This document shows positions 8,509-18,574 of a stretch of DNA of 64,000 bases, piece after piece. This DNA comes from Bacteroidota bacterium (lineage in GTDB: Bacteria > Bacteroidota > Bacteroidia > Bacteroidales > UBA12077). The stretch lies in contig JAHLLG010000005.1 of NCBI GenBank assembly GCA_020444275.1, positions 1 to 64,000 of the forward strand, read 5' to 3'. Positions within the stretch are counted from its first letter, which is position 1; every line of letters starts with the position of its first letter. The notes beneath the pieces were generated by a model. The model searched no databases and was not told the origin of the DNA. It saw only the letters and a program-made list of their open reading frames with translations. The translations under genes and the position numbers were made by a program.

Positions 8509-9459
8509 ATGTCTAAAATATTGATTATTGGTGCATCGGGGCAAATAGGTTCGGATTTAACGGTTGAACTTAGAAAAAAGTATGGTTCAGAAAATGTTCT
8601 TGCAACTGACATTAAAAATGCTACACAGGAAGTAATGGACGGAGGTCCTTTTGAAATACTGGATGTAATGGATAAAAACCGTATAGCTGAAATAGCAGAT
8701 AAATATCAGATTGATACTATTTATCACCTGGCAGCTATTCTTTCTGGTAATGCTGAGAAAAAGCCGAAGATGGGATGGGATATTAATATGAATAGTCTTT
8801 TTAATGTCTTGGATGTTAGCAGAGATAAGAAAATTAAGAAGATTTTCTGGCCAAGCTCAATGGGAGCGTTCGGACCAACCACTCCTGATCAAAATACACC
8901 GCAACTAACTATAATGGAACCAACAACAGTTTACGGAATTAGTAAATTGGCAGGTGAACGTTGGTGTGAATATTATTATAACAAGTATGGCTTAGATATA
9001 AGAAGTTTGCGTTATCCTGGTTTAATTAGCTGGAAGACTGAAGCAGGAGGTGGAACAACTGATTATGCTGTGGAAATATTTTATGCTGCTCTGGAAAATG
9101 GAAAGTATGAATGCTTTTTGTCAAATGATATAGCTTTGCCGATGATGTATATGGATGATGCTGTTAACGCCACAATTCAACTAATGGAGGCAGATTCAAA
9201 TAATATAAAAGTTAGATCAAGCTATAATTTAGGTGGGATTAGTTTTACTCCTGAACAAATTGCACAGGAAATTCGAAAGTATATTCCTGAATTAGAAGTT
9301 GCTTACAAACCTGATTTCCGACAGGAGATTGCAGAATCCTGGCCAAGAAGCATTAGCGATAAAGCTGCTTTTGATGATTGGGGTTGGAAGCATGAATATG
9401 ATTTGGAAAAGATGACTAAAGTGATGATTGAGAACATTCGAAAAAAACTTAATAAATAA
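8509..9459 (+). CDS. L-threonine 3-dehydrogenase, short-chain/epimerase type
   Basis: A 316-aa extended short-chain dehydrogenase. The NAD-binding loop GASGQIG is at residues 8-14, serine S116/S117 in WPSSMGAFGP, and the YxxxK pair Y142/K146 in VYGISK. The pattern (NENTP-like QNTPQLTIMEPTTVYGISK, then RYPGLISW, PGGGTTDYAV-like GGGTTDYAV, and MMYMDDA) fits the SDR-type threonine dehydrogenases known from Flavobacterium and others. Both this and tdh at 7296 would give 2-amino-3-ketobutyrate. A related NAD-dependent epimerase is possible but less likely. Confidence 0.82.
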   Translation: MSKILIIGASGQIGSDLTVELRKKYGSENVLATDIKNATQEVMDGGPFEILDVMDKNRIAEIADKYQIDTIYHLAAILSGNAEKKPKMGWDINMNSLFNVLDVSRDKKIKKIFWPSSMGAFGPTTPDQNTPQLTIMEPTTVYGISKLAGERWCEYYYNKYGLDIRSLRYPGLISWKTEAGGGTTDYAVEIFYAALENGKYECFLSNDIALPMMYMDDAVNATIQLMEADSNNIKVRSSYNLGGISFTPEQIAQEIRKYIPELEVAYKPDFRQEIAESWPRSISDKAAFDDWGWKHEYDLEKMTKVMIENIRKKLNK

Positions 9460-9460
9460 A

Positions 9461-9488
9461 AGAAAACCCGGTGTGAGCCGGGTTTTCT
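9461..9488. terminator. Bidirectional intrinsic terminator
   Basis: An 11-bp perfect stem, AGAAAACCCGG (9461-9471) and CCGGGTTTTCT (9478-9488), with loop TGTGAG. A-rich and T-rich tracts lie on each side. It serves convergent genes ending at 9459 and 9546. Confidence 0.85.
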
Positions 9489-9545
9489 GAACACTACCGT
9501 GTGTTCTGTCATTTTGCAATATTTAAAATAAAACTAGTGAGCTTT

Positions 9546-12128
9546 TTATCCGCATTTGGAGTGTCCGCAATCCTGACAGATTAAGCAGCCTTCCTGATAA
9601 ACTACACTTTCCGAGCCGCATTCAGCACATTTTGTTCCTGCTTTTGGTTTTGTTCCGTCAGGTATATATCTCTTTAATGCACGTTCAACACCATTTTTCC
9701 AGGTATTAATTGTTTCGCTATCTAATCGTAACGACTGAACTAAATGAACAACATCTGGTATTGGCATTCCATGGCGTAAAACACCTGAGATTAATTTAGC
9801 ATAGTTCCAGAATTCTTTTTGGAACATATGAGATAATCCTCCCAATGTATTTTCGTAACCATACTTATCGATATATTGAAAATCGTATCGGCTTTTGCCT
9901 TCTCTATCCTTAACTTTAAGAATCTTACCTCTTTTTATTGATTTAGGAATTGGGAACATCTCTTCATCAGCAATACCTGTAAATATCTCATAAGGTCTAT
10001 CGTCCTTAATGCCAACAAAAGCAATCCACTTTTCATCGTTGTTGTTAAAACGAATAATTTCAGCATTCAATACTTTCGGGCGCTTGTTGCTTGTTTGTTC
10101 TTCTTCTTTTTTCTCTTTTTTATTTGAAACTAAGACCCCTGATCGTGAACCTTCGCGATATACAGTTACTCCTTTGCACCCACTTTCCCAGGCTGTAACA
10201 TATAATTCGCCTACTAGTTCTTCCGTAGCATCTGCCGGTAAATTTATGGTAACGCTGATGGAATGATCAACCCATTTTTGAATTCTTCCCTGCATTTTTA
10301 CTTTGCTTACCCAGTCTACATCATTCGATGTAGCTTTATAGTAAGGAGTTTTCTCAATAATAGTATTAATTTCATCATCCGATATAGTTTTAACTTCTTC
10401 AGGATTATATCCATTAATTTTCAACCAGTCTATAAATTTGTGATGAAATACATTATACTCTTCCCACGAATCACCAACCTCATCGATAAATGAGACTGTA
10501 GTGTCCGGATCATTAGGGTTTACTTTTCTTCGTCTCTTATATACTGGCATAAATACTGGTTCGATACCAGATGTGGTTTGAGTCATTAAACTGGTGGTGC
10601 CGGTAGGAGCAATGGTTAATAATGCAATATTTCTTCTGCCGTACTGAACCATATCAGCATACAGTTGTTCATCATTTTCTTTTAATCGTAATATAAAAGG
10701 ATTATCTTTTTCCTTTTGTGCATCATAAATATCAAAAGCACCTCTCTCTTTTGCCATATCAACAGAAGAACGATATGCAGATAGAGCAACTGTTTTATGT
10801 ACCTCCTCAGAAAAGTCGACAGCAATTTCACTACCATATCGTAATCCTAAAGCAGCTAACATATCGCCTTCAGCAGTTATACCAACACCTGTTCTACGTC
10901 CTTCTACGGCTTTTTTACGGATATTTCTCCATAATTTATCTTCAACCATTTTAACTTCGTAGTCTTCAGGGTCATTTTCTATTTTTGCTAAAATTGCATC
11001 TATTTTTTCTAGTTCTAGGTCGATGATATCATCCATTATTCTTTGTGCGTATCCAACATGTTTTTTAAACAGGTCGAAATCAAATTTTGCATCAGGTGTA
11101 AATGGGTTCTCCACATAGCTAAATAAATTAATAGCTAATAAACGACAGCTATCGTAAGGACATAATGGTATCTCGCCACAAGGATTTGTTGAAACGGTTT
11201 TATATCCTAAATCGGCATAACTATCGGCAACTGACTCCCGGGTTATGGTATCCCAAAATAGAATGCCGGGTTCTGCCGATTTCCATGCATTATGAACAAT
11301 TTTTTTCCATATTTTACCTGCATCAACCTCTTGCTTAAAGGCTGGTTCTTTAGCTTCTACAGGGTATTGCTGCGTATATGGTTTATTACTAACAATTGAC
11401 CTCATAAACTCATCGTCGATACGAACGGAAACATTCGCTCCGGTAACTTTACCCGCTTCTAGTTTTGCATCAATAAATTTTTCTGCATCAGGATGTTTGC
11501 TCGATATACTAAGCATTAAAGCTCCTCTACGTCCATCTTGTGCTACCTCACGTGTAGAGTTTGAATATCGTTCCATAAACGGTACAACACCTGTTGATGT
11601 TAGTGCGCTATTTAATACAGGACTTCCTTGTGGTCGTATATGCGATAAGTCATGACCTACACCACCACGGCGTTTCATTAGCTGAACCTGCTCCTGGTCA
11701 ATTTTCATGATTCCTCCATATGAGTCGGCAGGATTTTTATGCCCAATAACAAAGCAGTTCGATAATGAAGCTATTTGGTATTTATTGCCAATTCCGGACA
11801 TTGGTCCGCCTTGTGGGATAATATATCTAAATCCTTGGAAAAGCTTATATATTGCGTCTTCTTTTAATGGATTTGGGTACCTTTTTTCGATTCTTGCCAC
11901 TTCTTTAGCAAGTCTCCTATGCATTTCATCAGGATTTTTTTCGAATAAATTCCCATACGAATCTTTTAATGCATATTTATTAGCCCAAACACGTGCAGCT
12001 AATTCATCACCTCCAAAATATTCTTTTGAACTTTTAAATGCTTCATCGAACGTATATGTTCGTTGTTTTACTTTTTCTTGCGAAACCTCGCTTATTTTTC
12101 CATCTGTAGCCATTCCTTTTACATCCAT
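9546..12128 (-). CDS. nrdJ: Adenosylcobalamin-dependent (class II) ribonucleotide reductase
   Basis: An 860-aa single-chain class II RNR that reduces ribonucleotides using a B12-derived radical, independent of oxygen. The active-site segment STNPCGEIPLCPYDSC holds the N-C-E residues of the family, and APTGTTSLMTQTTSGIEP is the conserved phosphate-binding part. The C-terminus is a small zinc ribbon with Cys pairs (CAECGSESV and CLICQDCG), frequent in NrdJ. No nrdA/B or nrdD is in the window. No cobalamin riboswitch was recognized upstream. Confidence 0.95.
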   Translation of the reverse strand: MDVKGMATDGKISEVSQEKVKQRTYTFDEAFKSSKEYFGGDELAARVWANKYALKDSYGNLFEKNPDEMHRRLAKEVARIEKRYPNPLKEDAIYKLFQGFRYIIPQGGPMSGIGNKYQIASLSNCFVIGHKNPADSYGGIMKIDQEQVQLMKRRGGVGHDLSHIRPQGSPVLNSALTSTGVVPFMERYSNSTREVAQDGRRGALMLSISSKHPDAEKFIDAKLEAGKVTGANVSVRIDDEFMRSIVSNKPYTQQYPVEAKEPAFKQEVDAGKIWKKIVHNAWKSAEPGILFWDTITRESVADSYADLGYKTVSTNPCGEIPLCPYDSCRLLAINLFSYVENPFTPDAKFDFDLFKKHVGYAQRIMDDIIDLELEKIDAILAKIENDPEDYEVKMVEDKLWRNIRKKAVEGRRTGVGITAEGDMLAALGLRYGSEIAVDFSEEVHKTVALSAYRSSVDMAKERGAFDIYDAQKEKDNPFILRLKENDEQLYADMVQYGRRNIALLTIAPTGTTSLMTQTTSGIEPVFMPVYKRRRKVNPNDPDTTVSFIDEVGDSWEEYNVFHHKFIDWLKINGYNPEEVKTISDDEINTIIEKTPYYKATSNDVDWVSKVKMQGRIQKWVDHSISVTINLPADATEELVGELYVTAWESGCKGVTVYREGSRSGVLVSNKKEKKEEEQTSNKRPKVLNAEIIRFNNNDEKWIAFVGIKDDRPYEIFTGIADEEMFPIPKSIKRGKILKVKDREGKSRYDFQYIDKYGYENTLGGLSHMFQKEFWNYAKLISGVLRHGMPIPDVVHLVQSLRLDSETINTWKNGVERALKRYIPDGTKPKAGTKCAECGSESVVYQEGCLICQDCGHSKCG

Positions 12129-12522
12129 TTTTTAAGCAGATTTATAATGAGTTTATGTTTAACTGAGTATGTTTTGTAACACTTTTTAGAAAAGGTAATG
12201 CTAAATTACTCATAGTTACTTTTGGGAACAAGAGGTAATCAATCGTATTTTTCAACATTATTTAATAGTTATTAACTTCGGCTTCTAATGTGTTGTATTC
12301 CTTGATATTAAAGGAATGTAGCGCCATAACTAAAAAAAAGAAGATTTAAAAATTTTGTTCAGATTATATTTTCACATGGATTGTTAATAACGTCAAAAAC
12401 CTTGAAACGAATAAGGATTGCAACGGGGGTATTATTTATTAACATAGATATTAACCATGCACCGAATGGGTGTTAAGTTGTTTTATATTAGTGTTTTGTA
12501 TAAGGAGTCCTATTAATTATTT
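12129..12522. other. 394-bp intergenic region upstream of nrdJ
   Basis: The region is AT-rich and holds no ORF of usual size. On the minus strand there is a 21-codon ORF (12327-12262, starting MALHSFNIKEY) with a small hairpin, ATTCCTT/AAGGAAT. I saw no B12 box, no NrdR-like repeat, no clean TAnnTTTG element and no strong terminator after the phosphodiesterase gene. Its length suggests nrdJ has its own long leader. Confidence 0.4.
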
Positions 12523-13743
12523 TTACTTTAACATATGAGAGGTTTTCTCTGGCGTTCCATCTACTTTTGCTGGTTTTATGTCTAATATCTTACATATTAA
12601 TGGATAGATATCAATGTTGTTTATTGCTTTATTTTTATAATTTTTCTTAAATGCTGGACCATAGGCATAAAATATAGCATGCATATCCTTGTTACTATTG
12701 TCGTATCCATGAGTGCCTCCACTATATGCTTTTTTTCCAGAACTAACTAAAAGGCTCCAACTACTATCAGCTACCACAACAAAATCTTTTACTCTTTTAC
12801 TTTTCCCAAAATGTAATCTCTCCGGAACGTCTTTTTTTCTCCAGGTTTGCACATGAGCTGTATGGGTAAGTTTTTTAAATAGAGTGTCATAAAACTCGTT
12901 TTTTGCTTCTATTGAATAGACCGGGTTTGCTCCATCAATATATTGCACCCAACTGGTATCAATAATTTCATCCAGAAATAGTGTTTTCTCTTTACTTATT
13001 TCTCCCATTCCATGATCAGAGGTAATAATTACATTGATTTTATGATGAAATGGTAGTTCATTTATTTTGTTGTAAAACACACCAACTAAACTATCTAAAT
13101 AGGAAATCATATGCAATGTTTCTTGACCATTTGGGCCAACATTATGACCAATACCATCGGGCTCCTGTATATACCACATAATGAGATGTGGTCTTTCTTT
13201 TTCTGGTAGTTTTAGCAAATTAATAACACCATCCAATCTTCTTTCGAATGAAACAGATTCATCGTAAGCATAGTTATAGGTTGGAAAAATATTTTCGTGA
13301 GAAGCTTCAGAACCAACCCAAAAGTAAGAAGCGCTCTTTACTCCCTGTTTTTCAGCTGTTACCCAAATTGGTTCACCAAAATAGAAAGATGAATCTCTAA
13401 CTGACACTCGGTTGCCTACAGCATATTTTTTTGCTAAATCAGTTGCAAAAAACCGATTAAAAATTATACCATGATTGTCAGGATATAAACCAGTGGCAAT
13501 AGAGTAGTGATTAGGAAACGTTTTTGTTGGAAAACAAGGAATGCTTGCATCAGCACGAACTCCAATTTTTTCAATAGAATCCAGGTTCGGAGTATTTGCT
13601 TTTTCAGGATAATCCCAACGAAAACCATCCATTGATAGCATTACAACATATGGTTTATCTGCTAAACTGTTTTTCTGGGAAGGTTGATTATTACAACCAA
13701 CAACTACTATAAGTAAGAAGAAAAGTAATTTAGACTTAGCCAT
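12523..13743 (-). CDS. NPP-type nucleotide pyrophosphatase/phosphodiesterase lipoprotein
   Basis: A 406-aa alkaline-phosphatase-superfamily protein. A lipoprotein signal ends at C17 (LLIVVVGC), so it is exported and lipid-anchored. The catalytic Thr is in CFPTKTFPNHYS, with metal ligands in MLSMDGFRWD, EPDGIGHNVGP, TSDHGMGE and GTHGYDN. This set is characteristic of ectonucleotide pyrophosphatase/phosphodiesterases, which cleave phosphodiester or pyrophosphate bonds; the natural substrate is unknown. It stands alone between nrdJ and the TonB receptor pair, downstream of a terminator. Confidence 0.88.
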   Translation of the reverse strand: MAKSKLLFFLLIVVVGCNNQPSQKNSLADKPYVVMLSMDGFRWDYPEKANTPNLDSIEKIGVRADASIPCFPTKTFPNHYSIATGLYPDNHGIIFNRFFATDLAKKYAVGNRVSVRDSSFYFGEPIWVTAEKQGVKSASYFWVGSEASHENIFPTYNYAYDESVSFERRLDGVINLLKLPEKERPHLIMWYIQEPDGIGHNVGPNGQETLHMISYLDSLVGVFYNKINELPFHHKINVIITSDHGMGEISKEKTLFLDEIIDTSWVQYIDGANPVYSIEAKNEFYDTLFKKLTHTAHVQTWRKKDVPERLHFGKSKRVKDFVVVADSSWSLLVSSGKKAYSGGTHGYDNSNKDMHAIFYAYGPAFKKNYKNKAINNIDIYPLICKILDIKPAKVDGTPEKTSHMLK

Positions 13744-13792
13744 GTCTTATATTTTAAATCTAAATACAAAATAAGAAATTATTAATATAAAT

Positions 13793-13822
13793 AAAAAGGG
13801 CTGCCTTTTTAGACAGCCCCCT
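13793..13822 (-). terminator. Terminator after the TonB receptor-lipoprotein operon
   Basis: On the minus strand, GGGCTGTC, loop TAAAAA and GGCAGCCC form an 8-bp stem with one G-U pair, followed by TTTTTAT. It lies 19 nt past the stop at 13841. Confidence 0.8.
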
Positions 13823-13840
13823 TCTATAATTGAGATTTTA

Positions 13841-15679
13841 TTATAATAATGTAGTAGATTCTTCAACAAATGTGAATGTTGGACCTTCTTCAACTTTAAA
13901 TTTCATCGAATAAGTACCAGCAGCACCGCTATATGTAGCAAATACAACCTTATAATACATTTGTACACCGTTAACTAGAACAGTTGCATTAGGATAATTA
14001 TCTGGCAATACTATTGTACTAATAGCATCGGCAACAGCTTCTTCCCAATCATCAAATTCTTCTGAGTTAAAGTTTCTTAAATCAAAATTATCATAGTAAT
14101 AACTTGCACCATAATAGTATTCTGAATCATCATAAGTGCTTTCATCTTTATCAGCAAAGTTTGCTTTAACATATTCAACTACCGCTTGATAGTCTTCTGA
14201 GGTCATTGTATAAGTTTCAGTTGGATCGAACACCCATAGTTCTGTATTTGCAGAAACTGCAAATTGTCCTGTTTGTTGTTGAACATAACTATATGAAGAA
14301 ACCCATTCACCTGCAGTTAAGGTATATTCATCTGCTAAAGTCATAGTAGTTCCTGCATAATATTTATAAATAACAATAGCACTTTGACCATCACCTGCAG
14401 TTGGATACATATTATCCAAATACTTAGGTATATAATCTTGAGGTAATTCTGAATCAGAGAAATTATCATAAGATCCTGGAGCTCCCATTGCATTGTAATC
14501 TTTAGGATTTAAATAATGCACATTAGAAGCTTTTTCCCACATACCATTGCTAAATTCATAAATGTCATTTAATTCATAAGGTTCTCCTTCAATAATTTTT
14601 TCTCCTTCTGTTACTTGTATCTCAGAGATTTCCCAAGTTGCAGCATTAGTTGAACTAGATAAATATTTAAATGCAATATTGATTGTTTCGCCTTCATAGT
14701 CATTTAAACTTACATCTCCAGATTCTACAAATGTCCAAGAATCCCCGGTTGGCATATTAATATCTGCTTTAATTGAAGTCCAGTTAGCAGTAGTAACATC
14801 TCCAGCGTAATCAGTCGAAATTAAAATGTCGATTTGTTCAGTTTCATCATTAAGATAATTGATTGCTTGAGTAATATTTAAAAATATATTTACTCCTGTA
14901 CCTAGAGTAATATCAGGAGTAACAAGCCAATCTTCATTTTCCTGAGCACCTCCACTATAGCCTGACATTTTAGCATAAGTGTCTGATCCATAAGAGTCAA
15001 ATTCCCATTTTTGATCATCTCCGACAATACTAAATGTATCAACAGCACTAAGATCCGCTGTAAATTCTTCTGAATAAACTTCAACAGGTGGTGTTTCTGG
15101 CACAACAGGAACTATATCTGAATACATGTAATTAATTCTATATAGGTCTCCATTTTCTGCATCAGTAATCAAATCAGGAAGTATTTCTGGTAAGAAAGCA
15201 TCAGGACTATATCCTTCAAAAAAGTAACTAACTTCACCAACTAATGCACCTACCATAGTGTAATCAGCTGCATCAAGTTCATATTTTGATGCTTCTGCAT
15301 ACATTGCTAAATCCGCTGGCATATCACCATTATAATTATAGGTGATTTTAGCTGTAGAACCAGGGCCTAACCAAGGATATTCTTCATTTAAGAAATAAGG
15401 AACGTAATCTTGGATTGATATTTCATCAGTAAAGAATTCGTTGGCTGCAATAAATTGTCCATTAATTGAGTCTGATGGATTTGTAGCCATTATAGCATCA
15501 AGAATAGTAGCATAATCGTCAGATGTTAGTGTATATTCTACATCAGCAACTGCAGGTATTTCTGCATCATCTATTTCGTCGTAGATGTCTCCAACAGGAT
15601 CACATGCATTTAAAATGATGAATCCCAGTAAAATAAATATTGAAAATATTTTTTTCATAATTGATATATTTTTCTTCAT
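13841..15679 (-). CDS. TonB-receptor partner lipoprotein with choice-of-anchor J-like domain
   Basis: A 612-aa lipoprotein with lipobox IILNAC (C26). The centre (about 200-345: EEFTADLSAVDTF, WLVTPDI, then TWEISEIQV) looks like a choice-of-anchor J/DUF5017-type beta-sandwich. Flanking parts share repeated YTLTSDDY/YTMTSEDY and QDYVPYFL/QDYIPKYL segments, suggesting an internal duplication around it. Its ATG overlaps the receptor's stop as TAATG, so the genes are translationally coupled. It occupies the place of a SusD-like partner but does not look like SusD. Start could also be Met8 (15658). Ligand unknown. Confidence 0.75.
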   Translation of the reverse strand: MKKNISIMKKIFSIFILLGFIILNACDPVGDIYDEIDDAEIPAVADVEYTLTSDDYATILDAIMATNPSDSINGQFIAANEFFTDEISIQDYVPYFLNEEYPWLGPGSTAKITYNYNGDMPADLAMYAEASKYELDAADYTMVGALVGEVSYFFEGYSPDAFLPEILPDLITDAENGDLYRINYMYSDIVPVVPETPPVEVYSEEFTADLSAVDTFSIVGDDQKWEFDSYGSDTYAKMSGYSGGAQENEDWLVTPDITLGTGVNIFLNITQAINYLNDETEQIDILISTDYAGDVTTANWTSIKADINMPTGDSWTFVESGDVSLNDYEGETINIAFKYLSSSTNAATWEISEIQVTEGEKIIEGEPYELNDIYEFSNGMWEKASNVHYLNPKDYNAMGAPGSYDNFSDSELPQDYIPKYLDNMYPTAGDGQSAIVIYKYYAGTTMTLADEYTLTAGEWVSSYSYVQQQTGQFAVSANTELWVFDPTETYTMTSEDYQAVVEYVKANFADKDESTYDDSEYYYGASYYYDNFDLRNFNSEEFDDWEEAVADAISTIVLPDNYPNATVLVNGVQMYYKVVFATYSGAAGTYSMKFKVEEGPTFTFVEESTTLL

Positions 15680-18318
15680 TAAAATCTAATTTTTAAACCA
15701 ACTGACCATGAGCGTCCCCAGCCATAGTAAACAGTAGCAGTCTGCCATGAGTGGTCTCCGCCATCGTTTGCGTCAGAAATATATTCAGTATCCAGTAGGT
15801 TATTTACATTAAGGTATAGACTTGCATCTAAATCTGATACTTCAAAGTTATAACGTAAATTAAGATCTACTAAGTTGTAAGCTGGTAATTCCCAGGAATC
15901 TGGATTGGTATCACCTTCTTTTGTTCCTCTGCCAAGAATGTCAAAGTCAGCATAAATATTATCATAGTAGTTCCAGTCAGCACCAAATTTTAAACCCTTC
16001 AATAATTCATAGTCAAGGCCTAAAGCAGCAGTAGTTTGTGCAGCATCACCAACTTTAATATCTTTTACATAAAGATCTACAGTACCTACCTGATTTTGGT
16101 TTTCATCAAATACTCCAACATCTTCAATATCATTTAACCATCTCCAGTCGCCTAGAGAAACAAAACCAGAAATTTCTAATTTGCTAATTGGTTTAGCAAC
16201 AAAATCCAATTCAACTCCCATGTGTTGAGCATCAACACCTAGGATATTTGCTATGAAATATTGTCTGTCACCAGTATCCTGATTAACTTCTGAGAATGAT
16301 TGAGTAAATGTTTTGTCTCCCCACTTGGTATAATATGCATTTAAATTTGCAGAGATAATGCTTGAACGATATCCATAACCTAATTCGAAACTAAATACTT
16401 TTTCATTTACTGCATCTTTGTTTAGAAGGTTGATGTAGTTTAGATAAACCGCATCAAAATCAGGTTGACGTTCGAAATAACCAGTATTGAAGAATACATT
16501 ATGATTATCTGTTAAGTTGTAGTTAGCACCACCTTTAATCATATAACCAAAGAAATTAGCCCAATCTGTTTCCTGGCCTTTCATTGCTTCGTTAAAAGTA
16601 CTTTGACCTAATTCATTGATATAATATTGTTGTAATGATGGATCAGCATTGATTGCCGCAATTTTATCATCTGTGAAGTAGTTGAAATAATCAACTCTTT
16701 TGTATGATTTATCTGAAATAGATAAAGAAACAAACGATGATAAATCACCAATTTTGTATTCAGCTTGTCCGAATAATCCTGCCCATGCTACAAGACCATC
16801 GTTATAATAATCAATTACATCGCCATTTTTAGCAACTTTGTTAAGGTCATTAACATCTACGCCTTGGTCTACAAAGAATTCACCACCTAATAGATCAACA
16901 ACATCGCGATAGTGTTCTCCTTTATAATATCTTCCATCAATACCAGCTAAAATTTCTAAATCGCCTAATTCCTTGGTAACTGTGGATATAATTCCATACC
17001 AATTATGGTTGTTGTTAGATGATCGCATGATTGATTCAGATCCTAAAGCAGCATCCCTGGCAATGTTTTCATCTACGATTCTGTCAAAGTCAACTTGTCC
17101 TTCTCTTAAATATGAGTAAAATTTAGAAGTTTCGCCATAAGGGCCTGTTCCGCCACCTGTACCTATAGAAGCGTAGATTGCAGTGCTCATAAACATACTT
17201 TCGTTAATGGTATAAAAGTGGTTTAAGATGGCCTGAGGCTTATGATAGAAGTTTTTTCTCAGGTAATAAATTTCGCCATTTTTGTAACCCCAGTCTGAGT
17301 TGTAGCGGATTCCTTCTTCTTTGAAAGTTTTAATAGGATGATCCGAAGAACGTTGACCGTGCCACTGTGGAGCACCAAAGATAGAGAATGCTAATGTGTG
17401 TTTATCATTAATTCGTTTTGAGATATTAGCAAAATATGAATACGACTCAAATTGTGTTCCGTCAACATAACCGTCACCTTCTGATTTGGCAAGAGAGATT
17501 GTTGCTGCCCAATTATTTTCTGATAAACCAGTAGATAATGTGAACCCGTATTTTTTGTAACCATCTTGTCCAACTGTAGTGAAAGCAGAACCACCGCGTT
17601 CAGCATCTGTTGTTTTAGTAAGAATATTTACAGTACCACCTAACGAAGGTACAGCAACTTTAGATGCTCCAAGACCACGCTGAACCTGCATTGAACGAGT
17701 AACATCGGCTAAACCAGCCCAGTTCGACCAATATACCCAGCCATTTTCCATATCGTTAACAGGTACACCGTTAATCATGGTTGCTGTGTTTCTTTGATCG
17801 AAACCACGAATGTTAATTCTTGAATCACCGAATGCACCACCTTGCTTTGTTGCATAAACACCAGGAGTTGATTTTAATATCTCAGGATATTCCTGTGTTC
17901 CCAGTTTTTCAGCAATTTGCATTGGTGGAATAGTTGAAACTGCAACAGGTGTTTCTCTCTGAATTGCTACTGAAGCAACAACTTTTACTTCGTTAATATT
18001 CACAGCATCCGATTCTAACTCAATTTTTCCTATATTAAGCTCTTCACCTGTAGCATTAACATCTACTAGTTTTTCAAGATAACCAACATAGGTTAAAAGA
18101 AGTTTTTGTTCTCCTGATGGAACAGTAATTTTAAACGATCCATCAAGTCCGGTAGCTGTACCAATAGTTGTGCCATCAACAACTACAGAAGCACCAATAA
18201 GTACCTCGCCTGTTTGCGCATCAAGGAGGGTACCCTTTACCAAAGTTTGACTAATCGATGCAAACGAAACAAGCATCAAAGCCAACATTAGAAATTTAAT
18301 TTTTAAGATTTTCATCAT
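15679..18318 (-). CDS. TonB-dependent outer membrane receptor
   Basis: An 879-aa protein. After a signal peptide ending near SFASISQ comes a carboxypeptidase-regulatory-like domain (LVKGTLLDAQTGEVLIGASV), then the plug (LKSTPGVYATKQGGAFGD, INIRGFDQRNTATMINGVP) and a 22-strand-type barrel ending in an aromatic KIRF terminus, as expected for BamA-dependent insertion. It imports an unknown ligand using TonB energy. The downstream lipoprotein is likely its surface-exposed partner. It lacks obvious SusC hallmarks, so a polysaccharide substrate should not be assumed. Confidence 0.92.
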   Translation of the reverse strand: MMKILKIKFLMLALMLVSFASISQTLVKGTLLDAQTGEVLIGASVVVDGTTIGTATGLDGSFKITVPSGEQKLLLTYVGYLEKLVDVNATGEELNIGKIELESDAVNINEVKVVASVAIQRETPVAVSTIPPMQIAEKLGTQEYPEILKSTPGVYATKQGGAFGDSRINIRGFDQRNTATMINGVPVNDMENGWVYWSNWAGLADVTRSMQVQRGLGASKVAVPSLGGTVNILTKTTDAERGGSAFTTVGQDGYKKYGFTLSTGLSENNWAATISLAKSEGDGYVDGTQFESYSYFANISKRINDKHTLAFSIFGAPQWHGQRSSDHPIKTFKEEGIRYNSDWGYKNGEIYYLRKNFYHKPQAILNHFYTINESMFMSTAIYASIGTGGGTGPYGETSKFYSYLREGQVDFDRIVDENIARDAALGSESIMRSSNNNHNWYGIISTVTKELGDLEILAGIDGRYYKGEHYRDVVDLLGGEFFVDQGVDVNDLNKVAKNGDVIDYYNDGLVAWAGLFGQAEYKIGDLSSFVSLSISDKSYKRVDYFNYFTDDKIAAINADPSLQQYYINELGQSTFNEAMKGQETDWANFFGYMIKGGANYNLTDNHNVFFNTGYFERQPDFDAVYLNYINLLNKDAVNEKVFSFELGYGYRSSIISANLNAYYTKWGDKTFTQSFSEVNQDTGDRQYFIANILGVDAQHMGVELDFVAKPISKLEISGFVSLGDWRWLNDIEDVGVFDENQNQVGTVDLYVKDIKVGDAAQTTAALGLDYELLKGLKFGADWNYYDNIYADFDILGRGTKEGDTNPDSWELPAYNLVDLNLRYNFEVSDLDASLYLNVNNLLDTEYISDANDGGDHSWQTATVYYGWGRSWSVGLKIRF

Positions 18319-18374
18319 AGAATTGTTTTAAGGTTTGGGTTTATAATTATTAATATTAAAAATTAACAAGATTG

Positions 18375-18382
18375 CAAAACTA
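18375..18382 (-). promoter_or_regulatory. Bacteroidota -7 element of the TonB receptor gene
   Basis: The minus strand reads TAGTTTTG, an exact TAnnTTTG match, 56 nt before the start codon. A TTTG lies upstream but at a short 16-nt spacing. Confidence 0.4.
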
Positions 18383-18574
18383 AATAATATTGGAATATCA
18401 AATATATCGAAAATATTAAGTTATAGTTAAATTATCATATGTAACATATTAACATCTTTTAACATTTCTATTTTTTTTAATAGCCGTATTAATGGGGGTT
18501 TCATCATAAGAATAATATGGTAATTCACAATTGTTAATAACTTGCTTGTTAAAAATGAAACTTGAATAGTATGA

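Noticed and set aside
12262-12327. 21-codon minus-strand ORF between the phosphodiesterase gene and nrdJ, considered as a leader peptide
   Set aside because: No run of one codon type, no terminator or alternative hairpin after it, and nrdJ starts 134 nt further on. Chance ORFs this short are expected.
12129-12522. Possible cobalamin riboswitch before the B12-dependent reductase gene
   Set aside because: No B12-box-like sequence or conserved core could be found on the minus strand.
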